A stretch of DNA of 55,209 bases from HGM04593 sp045661205 (GCA_045661205.1 JAZRFE010000046.1:1-55209); one strand, 5' to 3'. Numbered from the stretch's first letter, positions 25,157 to 34,714 are shown. Made by a program: numbers and translations. The notes: a model not told the origin generated them from the sequence alone.

Positions 25157-25468
25157 TCCAATGATTAATTAACAAAGAGAGGCACACGACACACAAACGG
25201 CCGCCACCCGTTCTTCAACTGTCATTTATTAAAAATCGCGTGCAAAGTAACAAACAATTAGGGAGATAACGAAATAAATGAAAAAAAATCTTTATAAATT
25301 GGGGCGATTACCTGCCTACACATAGCAAAGAGGAGACATACAAAAGGCAGTTATAAAATGTTTAATAAACTAAATGCGCAACTTTATTCTGCTCACAAAT
25401 TTGTGTATCTGCTGTTTTTTCAATACCTTTGCAGAGCCTAAGACTACATTCGCAAGGCACCTAAAGAG
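25157..25468. other. Divergent intergenic region panC / GT5
   Basis: 312 bp between divergent genes. The right half holds the consensus promoter of the GT5-like gene (25400-25431). The left half contains an 18-codon open frame before panC (25169-25225, minus), with no independent support, and AT-rich DNA. No riboswitch or terminator is seen. Confidence 0.6.
25400..25431 (+). promoter_or_regulatory. Promoter of the GT5-DUF4270 pair
   Basis: -33 TTTG (25400-25403), 20-nt spacer, -7 TACCTTTG (25424-25431), 37 bp upstream of the ATG. Confidence 0.75.
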
Positions 25469-26272
25469 ATGAAAGCGAACAGAATTTTATTTATTACACA
25501 AGAAATCACACCCTTTGTTCCGGAATCGGAAATAGCTAATATCGGTCGCAAATTGCCCCAGGACACTCAGGAGCGTGGCCGCGAGATAAGAATATTCACT
25601 CCGAAATGGGGTTTTATAAACGAAAGACGCAACCAGCTTCACGAAGTGATACGTCTCTCGGGAATGAACCTTATAATCGACGAAACAGACCATCCGTTGA
25701 TTATTAAGGTGGCGTCGTTGCAGGCTGCAAGAATGCAGGTGTACTTTATCGACAACGACGATTACTTCCAGAACCGTCTGATGACCGAAGACGCCGATGG
25801 CAACGAATACAGCGACAACGACGAGCGTACAATATTCTTTGCACGTGGTGTATTGGAGACAGTGAAAAAGCTTCGCTGGTGCCCCGAGGTAATACATTGC
25901 CATGGTTGGATTTCGGCATTGGTTCCGCTGTATATAAAAAGTGCATACAGAGAGGAGCCTTCGTTCCGCGATTCAAAGGTAGTATTCTCTTTGTACGACA
26001 CAAATTTCAACAACCCGCTTGACGAAAATTTCACAAAGAAACTCCTTTGCAAGGACATGGTGGAGTCGTTGGTCGAGGGCGTGAACACACCCATAACATA
26101 CGAAGAGTTGGCAAAGCTTGCAATAAGATATAGCGACGGAGTAATTTTGAACTCACCCAACATTCCCGAGTCGCTCATAGCTTACGCCAACGAGCTTGGC
26201 AAGCCCATACTTGCACACCAGGATGCCGAGAACTATGCCGACGCCTGCAACGAGTTTTACGATAAGTTCTGA
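25469..26272 (+). CDS. Starch/glycogen synthase catalytic-domain protein (GT5 N-terminal half only)
   Basis: Cytoplasmic protein of 267 residues aligned to the N-terminal Rossmann half of GT5 glycogen synthases (Glyco_transf_5): LFITQEITPFVPESEIANIG, EIRIFTPKWGFINERR, VYFIDNDDYF, ERTIFFARGVLETVKK, PEVIHCHGWISALVPLYIK. The KxGGL ADP-glucose motif is replaced by ESEIANI, and the C-terminal GT-B half with its E-x7-E site is absent. About 500 residues would be full length. Comparable half-length proteins occur at this place in Bacteroidales, so it is probably not a broken gene but a divergent one. Activity as a glycogen synthase is doubtful. Its stop overlaps the next gene's first ATG. Confidence 0.8.
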   Translation: MKANRILFITQEITPFVPESEIANIGRKLPQDTQERGREIRIFTPKWGFINERRNQLHEVIRLSGMNLIIDETDHPLIIKVASLQAARMQVYFIDNDDYFQNRLMTEDADGNEYSDNDERTIFFARGVLETVKKLRWCPEVIHCHGWISALVPLYIKSAYREEPSFRDSKVVFSLYDTNFNNPLDENFTKKLLCKDMVESLVEGVNTPITYEELAKLAIRYSDGVILNSPNIPESLIAYANELGKPILAHQDAENYADACNEFYDKF

Positions 26273-26283
26273 TGACTATTTAC

Positions 26284-27705
26284 ATGAAGCGTATCCTTTT
26301 TATTTTAGTAACGTTAATATCGGCCATTGCATTTACAAGCTGCGATGACAACACAGATATGCTGGGAAGCAGCATCATCCCCGCAGGAGACGCAATGGAG
26401 ATTGACACAATGACATTCTATGCCAAGAGCCGTTCTATATTGGCAAACGACTCGATATTGGCAAGCACCAACCAAGTCTATTTGGGAAAATACACCGACC
26501 CCGAAACCGGGACAGTGTTCTCCTCGGACTTTATAGCACAGTTCAACTGCTTGGAGAACTACGGTTTTCCCACAGAGGGCGTTCTTGGAGACAGTGCATA
26601 TAAAATAGAGCTTAAACTGTTCTACAACAGCTACTTCGGCGACTCGCTCAACACAATGAAGTGCGAAGTATTCGAGCTTGACAAAACTTTGGAAGAGGGC
26701 ATACCCTACTACACCAACATCAATCCCGAGGATTTCTACGATGCTGAGAGCGAGCCTATTGCCGAAAAATCGTATTGTGCGATAGACTATGCAATTGCCG
26801 ACTCCATAAAAGATAGCGACAACTACACTCCCAGCATCACAATAGAGTTACCCTTGGAGATTGGCCACAGGTTCATAAAGAAATTTTACGAGACCAACGA
26901 GGCCGGAGATTCCATAGGAAGAGAGAACTTTGCAAACTCCGGGAACTTCATCTCAAATGTGCTCAAAGGTTTTTATGTTAAATGCACACAGGGTGACGGA
27001 ACTGTCATCTATGTGAATATGGCACGTATTAACCTCTATTTCCAGCATTATATCACAAGTACAAGTGGCAAGAAGGACTCGTTGGCAACAGCCATCGCAA
27101 CATTCTCGTCAACCAAAGAGGTGTTGCAGGTGAACAAGTTCGACAACGGCAACCTGAATACATTGATAGAGGACAATTCGTGTACATATCTCAAGACACC
27201 GGCAGGCATTTTCACCGAGGTGGAACTACCCATAGCAGAGATTGCCGAGAACACAGACACTCTGAACCTCGCAAAGATTACATTCACACGATATAATCAA
27301 AAGAGCGACTATCAGTATAAATACACCGTGCCGACAGCTCTATTGATGGTGAGAAAGAGCGATATGTACAATTTCTTCTTGAAGAACGGAACGTACGACA
27401 AGGTAACATCGTTCTACTCTACTTTCAACGAGACATACAACCGCTATGTGTTCGAAAATATTTCGCGCCTGATAAACTACTGCTACACCGAGTATGAGAA
27501 AGGTACTGCGGCCGATGCCGATTGGGAAAGCAAAAACCCCGATTGGAACAAAGTTGTTCTTATACCCGTAACATCAACAAAAGACAGCAACGGCAACATC
27601 GTAGGCATCACACACGACCTTAAGATGAGCAGAGCCAGACTGCGCGGAGGCAACGACCCCATTGCCATAAAGATTGTAACGAGTCGCTTCAAAGACGAAT
27701 GGTAA
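26284..27705 (+). CDS. DUF4270-family lipoprotein
   Basis: Secreted lipoprotein of 473 residues from MKRILFILVTLIS; the lipobox is FTSC with Cys20 followed by DDNTDMLGSSIIPAGDAMEI, the usual DUF4270 opening. The rest is a long beta-rich protein with a C-terminal LRGGNDPIAIKI. Its function is unknown; the family is confined to Bacteroidetes. The start is set at 26284 for a normal signal peptide. An earlier in-frame ATG at 26272 forms a TGATG overlap with the GT5 stop, so translational coupling is possible either way. Confidence 0.87.
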   Translation: MKRILFILVTLISAIAFTSCDDNTDMLGSSIIPAGDAMEIDTMTFYAKSRSILANDSILASTNQVYLGKYTDPETGTVFSSDFIAQFNCLENYGFPTEGVLGDSAYKIELKLFYNSYFGDSLNTMKCEVFELDKTLEEGIPYYTNINPEDFYDAESEPIAEKSYCAIDYAIADSIKDSDNYTPSITIELPLEIGHRFIKKFYETNEAGDSIGRENFANSGNFISNVLKGFYVKCTQGDGTVIYVNMARINLYFQHYITSTSGKKDSLATAIATFSSTKEVLQVNKFDNGNLNTLIEDNSCTYLKTPAGIFTEVELPIAEIAENTDTLNLAKITFTRYNQKSDYQYKYTVPTALLMVRKSDMYNFFLKNGTYDKVTSFYSTFNETYNRYVFENISRLINYCYTEYEKGTAADADWESKNPDWNKVVLIPVTSTKDSNGNIVGITHDLKMSRARLRGGNDPIAIKIVTSRFKDEW

Positions 27706-27716
27706 CAAATAAATAG

Positions 27717-27764
27717 ATATAAAAAAAGATAGAGACACTCACGTGTCTCTATCTTTTTTTATAT
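27717..27764. terminator. Two-way terminator, DUF4270 / GH57
   Basis: Perfect 22-bp inverted repeat (27717-27738 with 27743-27764, core AGATAGAGACAC) with a 4-nt loop and A/T-rich outer arms; between convergent genes. Confidence 0.9.
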
Positions 27765-27774
27765 CAAACCGCTA

Positions 27775-29100
27775 CTACTCTTCGGTAGTCTCAGCTTTCT
27801 TTTTGCTCTTTCTTGCAGGCTTGCTCTTGAGAGCTGCAATCTCTTCGTTGAGAGCCGCAATCTCCTCATTCTGGTTAGCAATCATCTTGAGCAACGCATT
27901 CAACTCTTCGTTGTCGATATCCTCGGGATACTGTGCATTTACGCGAGTGATGAAGTCGGCAAGGATATTCATGTAGTTGGTGAAGGCGTCGAAGGGCGAC
28001 TCGTAGATGCACTTCTCGGTGATGATACCATTCTGTTTGGTAGTCATGTAACGGAAGTTATCTGCTGCCTGAAGATAATCCCAGTCCTGTTTGAGTTTGC
28101 GGTCGTCGGAGAGTGCTACGCGCTCGGCAACGCTATAAAGTTTGTTGAATGCCTCGTTCTGCAATGAGTTACCCAACCATGAGCTGGCGTCACGCTCTTC
28201 GTCCATCCATGACAAGGGATAGGGAACATCCAACGCACCCACCGATTTTTCGTTCTCGACAAGTTCTGTGGGAGTAGAGAATGTTATTCCACGTTCCTTG
28301 GCACATGCGGGAAGTGCTTTCATGAACTCGAGGATGTTTGACGAAAGGGGCTGAGCCATTCCAAAGGCTGTAAGATTCATGAAGATATTGATAATCTTCT
28401 CGTCTTTGGGGAAGTCGGCAATCCAGTCGGCATATGTCTCGGCAAAGAGGGGATACTCGCTCCATGCCTGATTGGAGAATCTCAATGAGAGGTCGTCAGA
28501 GAGTTTGTAATCTCTCAACAACAGTTTGAGACCGGGGGCTGTAATACTGTTGTAAAGGAAGTGAGGACTCTTCCATGCAAGAATGTGCTTGGCACCCTCG
28601 CTGAGCATACCTTTGAAACCCATCTGTGCCGCCATTTCAGAAATCTCGTTCGAGTAGATGAGACCTGAGTTGCGAAGCACTTTGGGTGTCTGACCGAAGA
28701 GCTCTTTAATCTTGTTGTTCATTCTCTGAACCTCGTTCTTGAACACGCTGCGTGAAACAAGTGAAGAGAGGCCATGAGAATAGGGCTCGGAAAGGAACTC
28801 GCAGCAGCCTGTCGCATTAAGTTCGTGCATAAGCTCTATTACCTGAGGAGCATACTGCTCGAGAATCTCAAGACCTACACCCGACACAGAGAGTGCCACT
28901 TTGAAGTAGCCATTGTTCTCTTTTATCATTTCAAGCAGAGTGGTCAGAGCCGGAACGTATGACTTCTCGGCAACCTCGGTTACATTGCTTTCGCTGGCAA
29001 AATCATCATAATAGTAGTGATCGCTGCCAATATCAAAAAAGCGGTATCTTTTCAGCTGTCTCAACTGATGAATCTCAAAGTAAAAACAGATTGTTTTCAT
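27775..29100 (-). CDS. Glycoside hydrolase family 57 (alpha-amylase type)
   Basis: Cytoplasmic enzyme of 441 residues, likely acting on glycogen or maltodextrin. It opens MKTICFYFEIHQLRQLKRYR, the first GH57 region, and has GCCEFLSEPYSHGLSSL near residue 110, KVLRNSGLIYSNEISE, WKSPHFLYNS and FMNLTAFGMAQP near residue 240. The catalytic domain ends about residue 400. The last 45 residues form a heptad-type helix (EEIAALN then EEIAALK, from a 21-bp tandem repeat at 27827-27868) and a Lys-rich tail (KPARKSKKKAETTEE). It is the last gene of the debranching enzyme-GT4-GH57 operon, 21 bp after GT4. Confidence 0.9.
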   Translation of the reverse strand: MKTICFYFEIHQLRQLKRYRFFDIGSDHYYYDDFASESNVTEVAEKSYVPALTTLLEMIKENNGYFKVALSVSGVGLEILEQYAPQVIELMHELNATGCCEFLSEPYSHGLSSLVSRSVFKNEVQRMNNKIKELFGQTPKVLRNSGLIYSNEISEMAAQMGFKGMLSEGAKHILAWKSPHFLYNSITAPGLKLLLRDYKLSDDLSLRFSNQAWSEYPLFAETYADWIADFPKDEKIINIFMNLTAFGMAQPLSSNILEFMKALPACAKERGITFSTPTELVENEKSVGALDVPYPLSWMDEERDASSWLGNSLQNEAFNKLYSVAERVALSDDRKLKQDWDYLQAADNFRYMTTKQNGIITEKCIYESPFDAFTNYMNILADFITRVNAQYPEDIDNEELNALLKMIANQNEEIAALNEEIAALKSKPARKSKKKAETTEE

Positions 29101-29121
29101 AATTTATCTTGACATTTTAAT

Positions 29122-30390
29122 TTACCAACCAATTACTCTCTCATATAAGCCTCGGAGTTTAAGGCCCACCTTTTCCCATGTAATTTCATCGACCTCGCGA
29201 CGTCCCTCAACCTTGAGGTATTCGTAAAGTGAGTCGTAATTACATATTGCATATATTGCATCGGCCATTGCGTTAATATCCCAATAGTCGGTCTTGATAC
29301 ACTTGCTGAGAATCTCGGCACATCCCGACTGTTTTGAGATAATAGTGGGAACGTCGCACTGCATTGCCTCGAGAGGCGAGATTCCGAATGGCTCACTCAC
29401 CGACGGCATTATGTACACGTCGCTGGCCTTGAGACACTCGTACACCTGACGGCCGCGCATGAATCCGGGGAAGTGGAAGTGGTCGGCAATGCCACGCTCG
29501 GCAGCCAGACGTATCATGGCGTTCATCATATCTCCGCTACCTGCCATGCAGAAACGGATATTCTTGTTCTTTGACCTGTTAAGCACCATTGCAGCAGCCT
29601 CCACAAAGTATTCGGGGCCTTTCTGCATGGTGATACGACCGAGGAAGGTAACAACCTTTTCATTGGGTATCTTCTTGGGCACAATATCGAGAATCTCTTG
29701 CGGCAGAGGGGTAACGGCATTGTGTACCGTTGTCACCTTATCGGGGTGCTGGTGATATTTGTCGATAACCGTACGACGTGTAAGCTCACTCACGCAGAAG
29801 ATGTGGTCGGCATAGTCCATACCATTCTTCTCTATTGCGTAGACTGTGGGATTGACATTTCCGCGACTTCTGTCGAAGTCGGTTGCATGAACGTGTATCA
29901 CAAGTTTCTTACCCGACACCTGCTTTGCATGTATTCCCGCGGGGTATGTGAGCCAGTCGTGGGAATGGATAATATCGAACTGTTCGCTACGAGCAACAAC
30001 ACCCGCTATGATGGAGTAGTTGTTTATCTCTTCGTGAAGATTCTCGGGATAACCACCGGCAAAGTCCATGCATCCTAGGTCGTTGGTGTGCATGTAGCTG
30101 AAGTCGTTGTATATGTGGTCGCGGTAGCGGTAATAATCGTCGGGGTTGATTATCGCTCCCATACGATTGGAAACATAGTCCCAATCGACGTTTTTCCATA
30201 CGATGGGCACTGAGTTCATACCCACTATTTTCAGGAAACTTTTATCTTCGTCGCCAAACGGCTTGGGGATGCAGAACGTGATGTCCATGTCTCCTTGTGC
30301 GGCAAGACCTTTTGTCAAACCGTAACTAGCCGTTCCTAATCCGCCGGAGATATGCGGCGGAAACTCCCAACCGAACATTAATATCTTCAT
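29122..30390 (-). CDS. Glycosyltransferase family 4 (glycogen synthase-like)
   Basis: Cytoplasmic GT-B glycosyltransferase of 422 residues. It begins MKILMFGWEFPPHISGGLGT with the donor-loop Gly motif, has IIHSHDWLTYPAGIHAKQ in the N-half and VVTFLGRITMQKGPEYFVEA near the domain junction. The C-half carries the nucleotide-sugar site SVSEPFGISPLEAMQC, a clean E-x7-E. Gene context between a debranching enzyme (5-bp gap) and GH57 points to alpha-glucan elongation, so it may be the working glycogen synthase of this organism. That role is inference. Confidence 0.88.
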   Translation of the reverse strand: MKILMFGWEFPPHISGGLGTASYGLTKGLAAQGDMDITFCIPKPFGDEDKSFLKIVGMNSVPIVWKNVDWDYVSNRMGAIINPDDYYRYRDHIYNDFSYMHTNDLGCMDFAGGYPENLHEEINNYSIIAGVVARSEQFDIIHSHDWLTYPAGIHAKQVSGKKLVIHVHATDFDRSRGNVNPTVYAIEKNGMDYADHIFCVSELTRRTVIDKYHQHPDKVTTVHNAVTPLPQEILDIVPKKIPNEKVVTFLGRITMQKGPEYFVEAAAMVLNRSKNKNIRFCMAGSGDMMNAMIRLAAERGIADHFHFPGFMRGRQVYECLKASDVYIMPSVSEPFGISPLEAMQCDVPTIISKQSGCAEILSKCIKTDYWDINAMADAIYAICNYDSLYEYLKVEGRREVDEITWEKVGLKLRGLYERVIGW

Positions 30391-30395
30391 ATCAA

Positions 30396-32348
30396 TTATT
30401 CCTCCGATTTTGGTTCATACTTTTTTATCAAACTGCTTGTTCTGAGGATGGCAGCCACATTCATGGCGAATGCAACGGCTCCACGACCCTTAAAGGGCGG
30501 ATTACCATCGAAGAGTTCGGGAATTGAGCCGACGCAGTGCTGCATCAGTTCATCCTCGAAACCCACCATCTGGCGCTCTACATAGGATAGACCGCTAAGC
30601 TTATATGTCTTGAGATATGCTTCGTAGTAGAATCCGCCGAGCCAGGGCCATACAGTGCCTTGGTGATAAGCATAGTCGCGCTGTGTCTGCGGGCCAACGT
30701 AATTGGGATTGTAGCCGACACTCTTGGGAGAGAGCGAACGCAAACCGCGAGGGGTAAGCAGTTCACGGCTGACAATATCGAGCACTTTTTTGCGCTGCAA
30801 ACGGTCGAGCGGAGAGAAATCGAGTGCACTCGCTAGTATCATATTGGGACGCACGCTCCAGTCTACATAGTCGCCGTCTACGTAATCGTAGAGATAGCCA
30901 TGCTCGTTGAGGAAGATTTCGGTAAATGCCTTGCCCGCGATTGTAGAGAGACGCATGAGCATGGATGCCACGCTCTTCTCGTCCATCATCTCGGCTATCT
31001 GCTGTACAAACTTAAGAGCATTGTACCACAAAGCATTTATCTCTACCACATAACCTGTGCGAGGAACTACGGGCTGACCATTTGCAGTAGAGTTCATCCA
31101 TGTCACAGCCTTGTCAGTGCCACGTGTAGACATCAGACAGCTGGGCATGAGTTTGAGGTTGGAGTGGCGGTTGTCGTGTAGATATTTAATGATATCTATG
31201 AGCATTTTGCCATATTTATCCTTGCACTCTTCGAGACCGTACTCGTTGGCATATTGCTGGAGTGCCCACACAGCCCACAAGAGCACGTCGGGATGCTCCA
31301 TCTCGTATATTTTCACAGATATGCGACGGTCGTTCATAAAGTCGTAAATAGCCTTTTCGGCTGTACGCATAATCTTTTCAAAGAGTTCTTTCTTGCCAAG
31401 GCTCAATGTGATGCCGGGGAGCGACACGAATAGGTCGCGTGCACGACATTTGAACCAGGGAAAACCGGCGAGAAGGTATATCTCGTCGCCCTGAACATTG
31501 ATGAACTGGTTGGCAGCACACTCTATGCTGTGCATGAAGTTGTCGCGAGGGGTGCGGATGGCCTCTTCGTGGTCGAAGGCAGCCTTCATGCTGCGGGGAG
31601 CCATTTCGGAAATACCGCCCGAGAAAACGATGCTTTCGCCCTCTTTCATCTTCACCTCGAAATATCCGGGAACGTAGAGGTCTTCGTTGAAGTCGTAACC
31701 ACGCTCAAGCTCTTTGGTATACTCTATGCCTCGGTACCAGTCGGGGCGATAGACAAACTCGTTCTTTTTGTTGAGCTGCATGAAAAGTGTGGGGTAATTC
31801 TCGTACATGCATACGCTGATACCATTGTCCACTGTTGCATACTCGCGGCTCGCCACCGAATTTTCGTGGGTGTACTCTCTAACGCTGCGGAATGCGAGGA
31901 AGGGTCGCAGACGCAAAGTCATGGGAGTATTTGCCTTGAGCAAAGTGTATCTTATGAGTATGCGGTTCTCGTGATGCACAAAGGCCTTCTCTTTTTTAAG
32001 CAGAACTCCTCCTACGTTGTACACCGTCGTGGGAACGCGCTCCCATGTAAACTCACGGATGTATTTGTTGCCTCGGGGACTGAAATTGTCTCCATTGTAC
32101 TTGTGCAGTCCCAAGTTAAATTCCGCGCCATGCAACACCACTGTTTCGTCGAGCGAGGAGAGAAGAACGTGGTTCTCTTCGTCTAATTCGGGAACGGGAA
32201 CCACCAAAAGTCCATGATACTTACGTGTATTGCAATCCACGATTGTAGAGCAATGATAAGCACCTGAGCGATTGGTTCTCAGAATCTCCTTCTGTAACGA
32301 CTCTTCCAAGTTTGTCATGAGCGTTTTTTCAAATCGCAAATAACTCAT
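30396..32348 (-). CDS. Glycogen debranching enzyme (amylo-alpha-1,6-glucosidase)
   Basis: Cytoplasmic enzyme of 650 residues that removes alpha-1,6 branches of glycogen. The N-terminal GDE_N domain (1-270) has EILRTNRSGAYHCSTIVDCN and RKYHGLLVVPVPEL. The C-terminal (alpha/alpha)6 catalytic domain (290-640) has LLAGFPWFKCRARDLFVSLPG, with the acidic Asp of the family in its RDLF segment, VTWMNSTANGQPVVPRTG and YHQGTVWPWLGGFYYEAYLK. First gene of the operon; a consensus promoter lies about 65 bp upstream. Confidence 0.93.
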   Translation of the reverse strand: MSYLRFEKTLMTNLEESLQKEILRTNRSGAYHCSTIVDCNTRKYHGLLVVPVPELDEENHVLLSSLDETVVLHGAEFNLGLHKYNGDNFSPRGNKYIREFTWERVPTTVYNVGGVLLKKEKAFVHHENRILIRYTLLKANTPMTLRLRPFLAFRSVREYTHENSVASREYATVDNGISVCMYENYPTLFMQLNKKNEFVYRPDWYRGIEYTKELERGYDFNEDLYVPGYFEVKMKEGESIVFSGGISEMAPRSMKAAFDHEEAIRTPRDNFMHSIECAANQFINVQGDEIYLLAGFPWFKCRARDLFVSLPGITLSLGKKELFEKIMRTAEKAIYDFMNDRRISVKIYEMEHPDVLLWAVWALQQYANEYGLEECKDKYGKMLIDIIKYLHDNRHSNLKLMPSCLMSTRGTDKAVTWMNSTANGQPVVPRTGYVVEINALWYNALKFVQQIAEMMDEKSVASMLMRLSTIAGKAFTEIFLNEHGYLYDYVDGDYVDWSVRPNMILASALDFSPLDRLQRKKVLDIVSRELLTPRGLRSLSPKSVGYNPNYVGPQTQRDYAYHQGTVWPWLGGFYYEAYLKTYKLSGLSYVERQMVGFEDELMQHCVGSIPELFDGNPPFKGRGAVAFAMNVAAILRTSSLIKKYEPKSEE

Positions 32349-32410
32349 CTTCTTATCTGTTTATTATATTTATTATCACACAAAAAGCGCATACTAATGT
32401 ATACACCTTT

Positions 32411-32442
32411 CAAATTTAGGAATTATAAAACATATTAACAAC
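32411..32442 (-). promoter_or_regulatory. Promoter of the glycogen debranching operon
   Basis: Minus strand -33 GTTG (32439-32442), 20-nt spacer, -7 TAAATTTG (32411-32418). Confidence 0.6.
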
Positions 32443-32491
32443 ATAAAAAGCATTTTTTTTATAAAAAAGCCCAAAAACCTATGTAAAAATG

Positions 32492-34609
32492 TTAATCTGT
32501 AAAGAGAGAGAGGGTTATTTTGTAACCTATACGATGAATTTTTGTATTTTGAGAACTGACAAAAAGCCCCATATCCACATAGGGGGTGGAGACGCCGTAA
32601 CCTAACTCCATATAGGGGCACAAGTGTGAAATGAACAGCATATTATAATAGATGTATTCATTCTGAAACAGTCGCACGCGGGGGAACAATTTCTGCAACG
32701 ACAGGAACGGTGCTTCGTACGTAAGGTGGGCGCGCGCGTATTTGTTGGCAGCATTGTACCACTCGGAGTCGAGCAGTTGGAACACTCCACCTAGCTCTTC
32801 GCTGCGTTCAAGCGGCAAGTTACTATGTTTCAAGAAACTGTAATCGACAAAGTAGACATCTTTAGTGTAGAAATAGCCACCAACTCCGAAACGCATATAA
32901 AGCGAATTTCCGTCACCCACACCCATTTTGTACTGCACATCAAGTTCGGAGCGCGTATAGATGCTGTTCGAGCCGAACACCCCGTTCATACCCTGCTCCA
33001 CATCCCACGCAAACACCGGATATTTAGAGTCTAAATTTATTTTGCGTCCCTCTTTCATATAATAGTATGTTCCGGGACGCCAAGTGAGACGCAAGTGGGG
33101 AGCAAACTGCACATATCTTTTCTGCACCGGCAGGTCGTAGTCGTCAAGCTGTTTGTCGGCATCGCCACGTAGCGTGCGGCGGTGAAAATTGACACCTGCA
33201 AGCAGGGCAAGACCATTGCTTATTTCGCTCTCGTGAAAAGCCTCGACATAGAAATTGCGGAAATAGCTGAGATTGAGATTTTCAAACTTAAGCGAATCGA
33301 CAGCGATACTTTTTATTCTGTCGAGTACCACACTGCTGTAACTCCTGTTACCCTCGCCAATGTCAAAACCCACCGCCCCGAGACGTAGAGGATTGTAGGA
33401 AAAGTTCCCGCGCACGTTCCAATAAAAAGCATGTTGCTTGAAATTGTAGCCCACCCGAGGGCGGAACTGCAATTCACGATTGCCATGCAGAAAGCTGCGC
33501 ATATTCATGGACAATTTATAGGAGAGGCCACGACTTGTACTGTAATCGACCGACGATGGGCTTATTATAGGCGAGAACCTTACGTCGCCACCATCCCAAT
33601 CGTAGGAGTGACTGCTGACCATAGCATCGCCCAAGTTCCACACCCAATGCTGCGAGACCTCCGACTCTTTTTGCGAGTCTACGGCACAAGCAAGAAGTGC
33701 TTCTTCACAGGCAGTGAGCGGCACAGTACGATGCTCGGCAACATAAGCGGCAACATCGGCCATTGCAACCGTGTCCCATACCACACGCGAGCTTCCGCTA
33801 AGATTGTATTCGCTTTCGTCAGTTTTGAAAGCCGCAGCTCGGTTCACAGGCAACACATACTTATAGTCGAAACAGCCAATGGCACTCATTTTCAATTTAT
33901 TGCCGAGGAAATTGTAATCCACATCAACACAAGCATCATGCACAATAGCAGGAGCATCGCCACGTCGCGCCATTTTATACACTGCCCTAAACCTGCACTG
34001 CTCGTCTCTACCGCTCATGGCAAATTCGCTGATGTTGCACGAATCGTCGAGCCACACCCAACCATCGGATAACAATTTTATATTATCGAAACGCGCAGTA
34101 AAAGAGACTCGCACCATGCTGCTGTCCGCCGAGAGAGAGTCGGCACGATAGATGTAATATTTTTGATAATCGGGATAAAGGGGCGAAAACACATTTCCCT
34201 GTAACAACATATCGTCATAAGGATTCACCTTCATAAAATCCACCAGCCTCTTTATCTCGCCTCGGCCATGCTCAAAACTTGTATTATATGCCTTGCGACG
34301 AAGTTCCAGCACACCGTAGTCGGTGTAATACATCTGATAGAAAAGTTCGGTGACATACTCATCGGCCTCTTTATCGAAACGCGCCATTCCGGGAAAGGTG
34401 TTAAGTGCAAGATTATTCCTGAGCACCGACACGCGCTGTTTGACATAGAGATTACCAAAAAGTTCTCCTATATTATAATTACCGGCAGCTCTACGCTCGA
34501 AAAGCCGAGCCATGAGGGTATCGGCACACGCATCGCTCACTGCCGCGCACAACGGCACCGAGGCTATTACCAGCCACAGTGCAAGCAAGTATTTACACAA
34601 TGCGTACAT
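32492..34609 (-). CDS. DUF5686-family outer membrane protein
   Basis: Protein of 705 residues with a signal peptide (MYALCKYLLALWLVIASVPL, cleavage near CAA). A soluble N-terminal part of about 300 residues contains PYDDMLLQGNVFSPLYPDYQ, VSFTARFDNIKLLSDGWVWL and KLKMSAIGCFDYKYVLPV. The C-terminal part is a large beta-barrel with many aromatic strands, ending GYKITLSLFTD. This matches DUF5686 proteins; most have a carboxypeptidase-like domain in front, which is missing here. The start is set at 34609 because an in-frame ATG at 34627 lies inside a -7 box (34625-34632). Function unknown. Confidence 0.85.
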   Translation of the reverse strand: MYALCKYLLALWLVIASVPLCAAVSDACADTLMARLFERRAAGNYNIGELFGNLYVKQRVSVLRNNLALNTFPGMARFDKEADEYVTELFYQMYYTDYGVLELRRKAYNTSFEHGRGEIKRLVDFMKVNPYDDMLLQGNVFSPLYPDYQKYYIYRADSLSADSSMVRVSFTARFDNIKLLSDGWVWLDDSCNISEFAMSGRDEQCRFRAVYKMARRGDAPAIVHDACVDVDYNFLGNKLKMSAIGCFDYKYVLPVNRAAAFKTDESEYNLSGSSRVVWDTVAMADVAAYVAEHRTVPLTACEEALLACAVDSQKESEVSQHWVWNLGDAMVSSHSYDWDGGDVRFSPIISPSSVDYSTSRGLSYKLSMNMRSFLHGNRELQFRPRVGYNFKQHAFYWNVRGNFSYNPLRLGAVGFDIGEGNRSYSSVVLDRIKSIAVDSLKFENLNLSYFRNFYVEAFHESEISNGLALLAGVNFHRRTLRGDADKQLDDYDLPVQKRYVQFAPHLRLTWRPGTYYYMKEGRKINLDSKYPVFAWDVEQGMNGVFGSNSIYTRSELDVQYKMGVGDGNSLYMRFGVGGYFYTKDVYFVDYSFLKHSNLPLERSEELGGVFQLLDSEWYNAANKYARAHLTYEAPFLSLQKLFPRVRLFQNEYIYYNMLFISHLCPYMELGYGVSTPYVDMGLFVSSQNTKIHRIGYKITLSLFTD

Positions 34610-34624
34610 AATATAAGGAGTCTG

Positions 34625-34632
34625 CAAACATA
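34625..34632 (-). promoter_or_regulatory. -7 box for the DUF5686 gene
   Basis: Minus strand TATGTTTG between kdsA and the DUF5686 gene. No -33 at ideal distance. It excludes the ATG at 34627 as start. Confidence 0.45.
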
Positions 34633-34714
34633 TAAACGGAGCTGCGCAAAATAAATTGCGAAACAGCCCCGTTTAAATAAAAATTATGGATTTTTATTTT
34701 CTGAAAGGAGATTA

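Noticed and set aside
25157..25468. Riboswitch upstream of panC or the GT5-like gene
   Set aside because: No paired elements or known riboswitch motifs are visible; only a promoter and AT-rich DNA are seen.
25469..26272. Pseudogene call for the short glycogen synthase-like gene
   Set aside because: The reading frame is intact, has its own consensus promoter and is coupled to the next gene. No remnant of the C-terminal half follows.
34675..34699. Terminator between kdsA and the DUF5686 gene
   Set aside because: The 10-bp inverted repeat is made only of A and T and has no stable GC core, so I do not list it.
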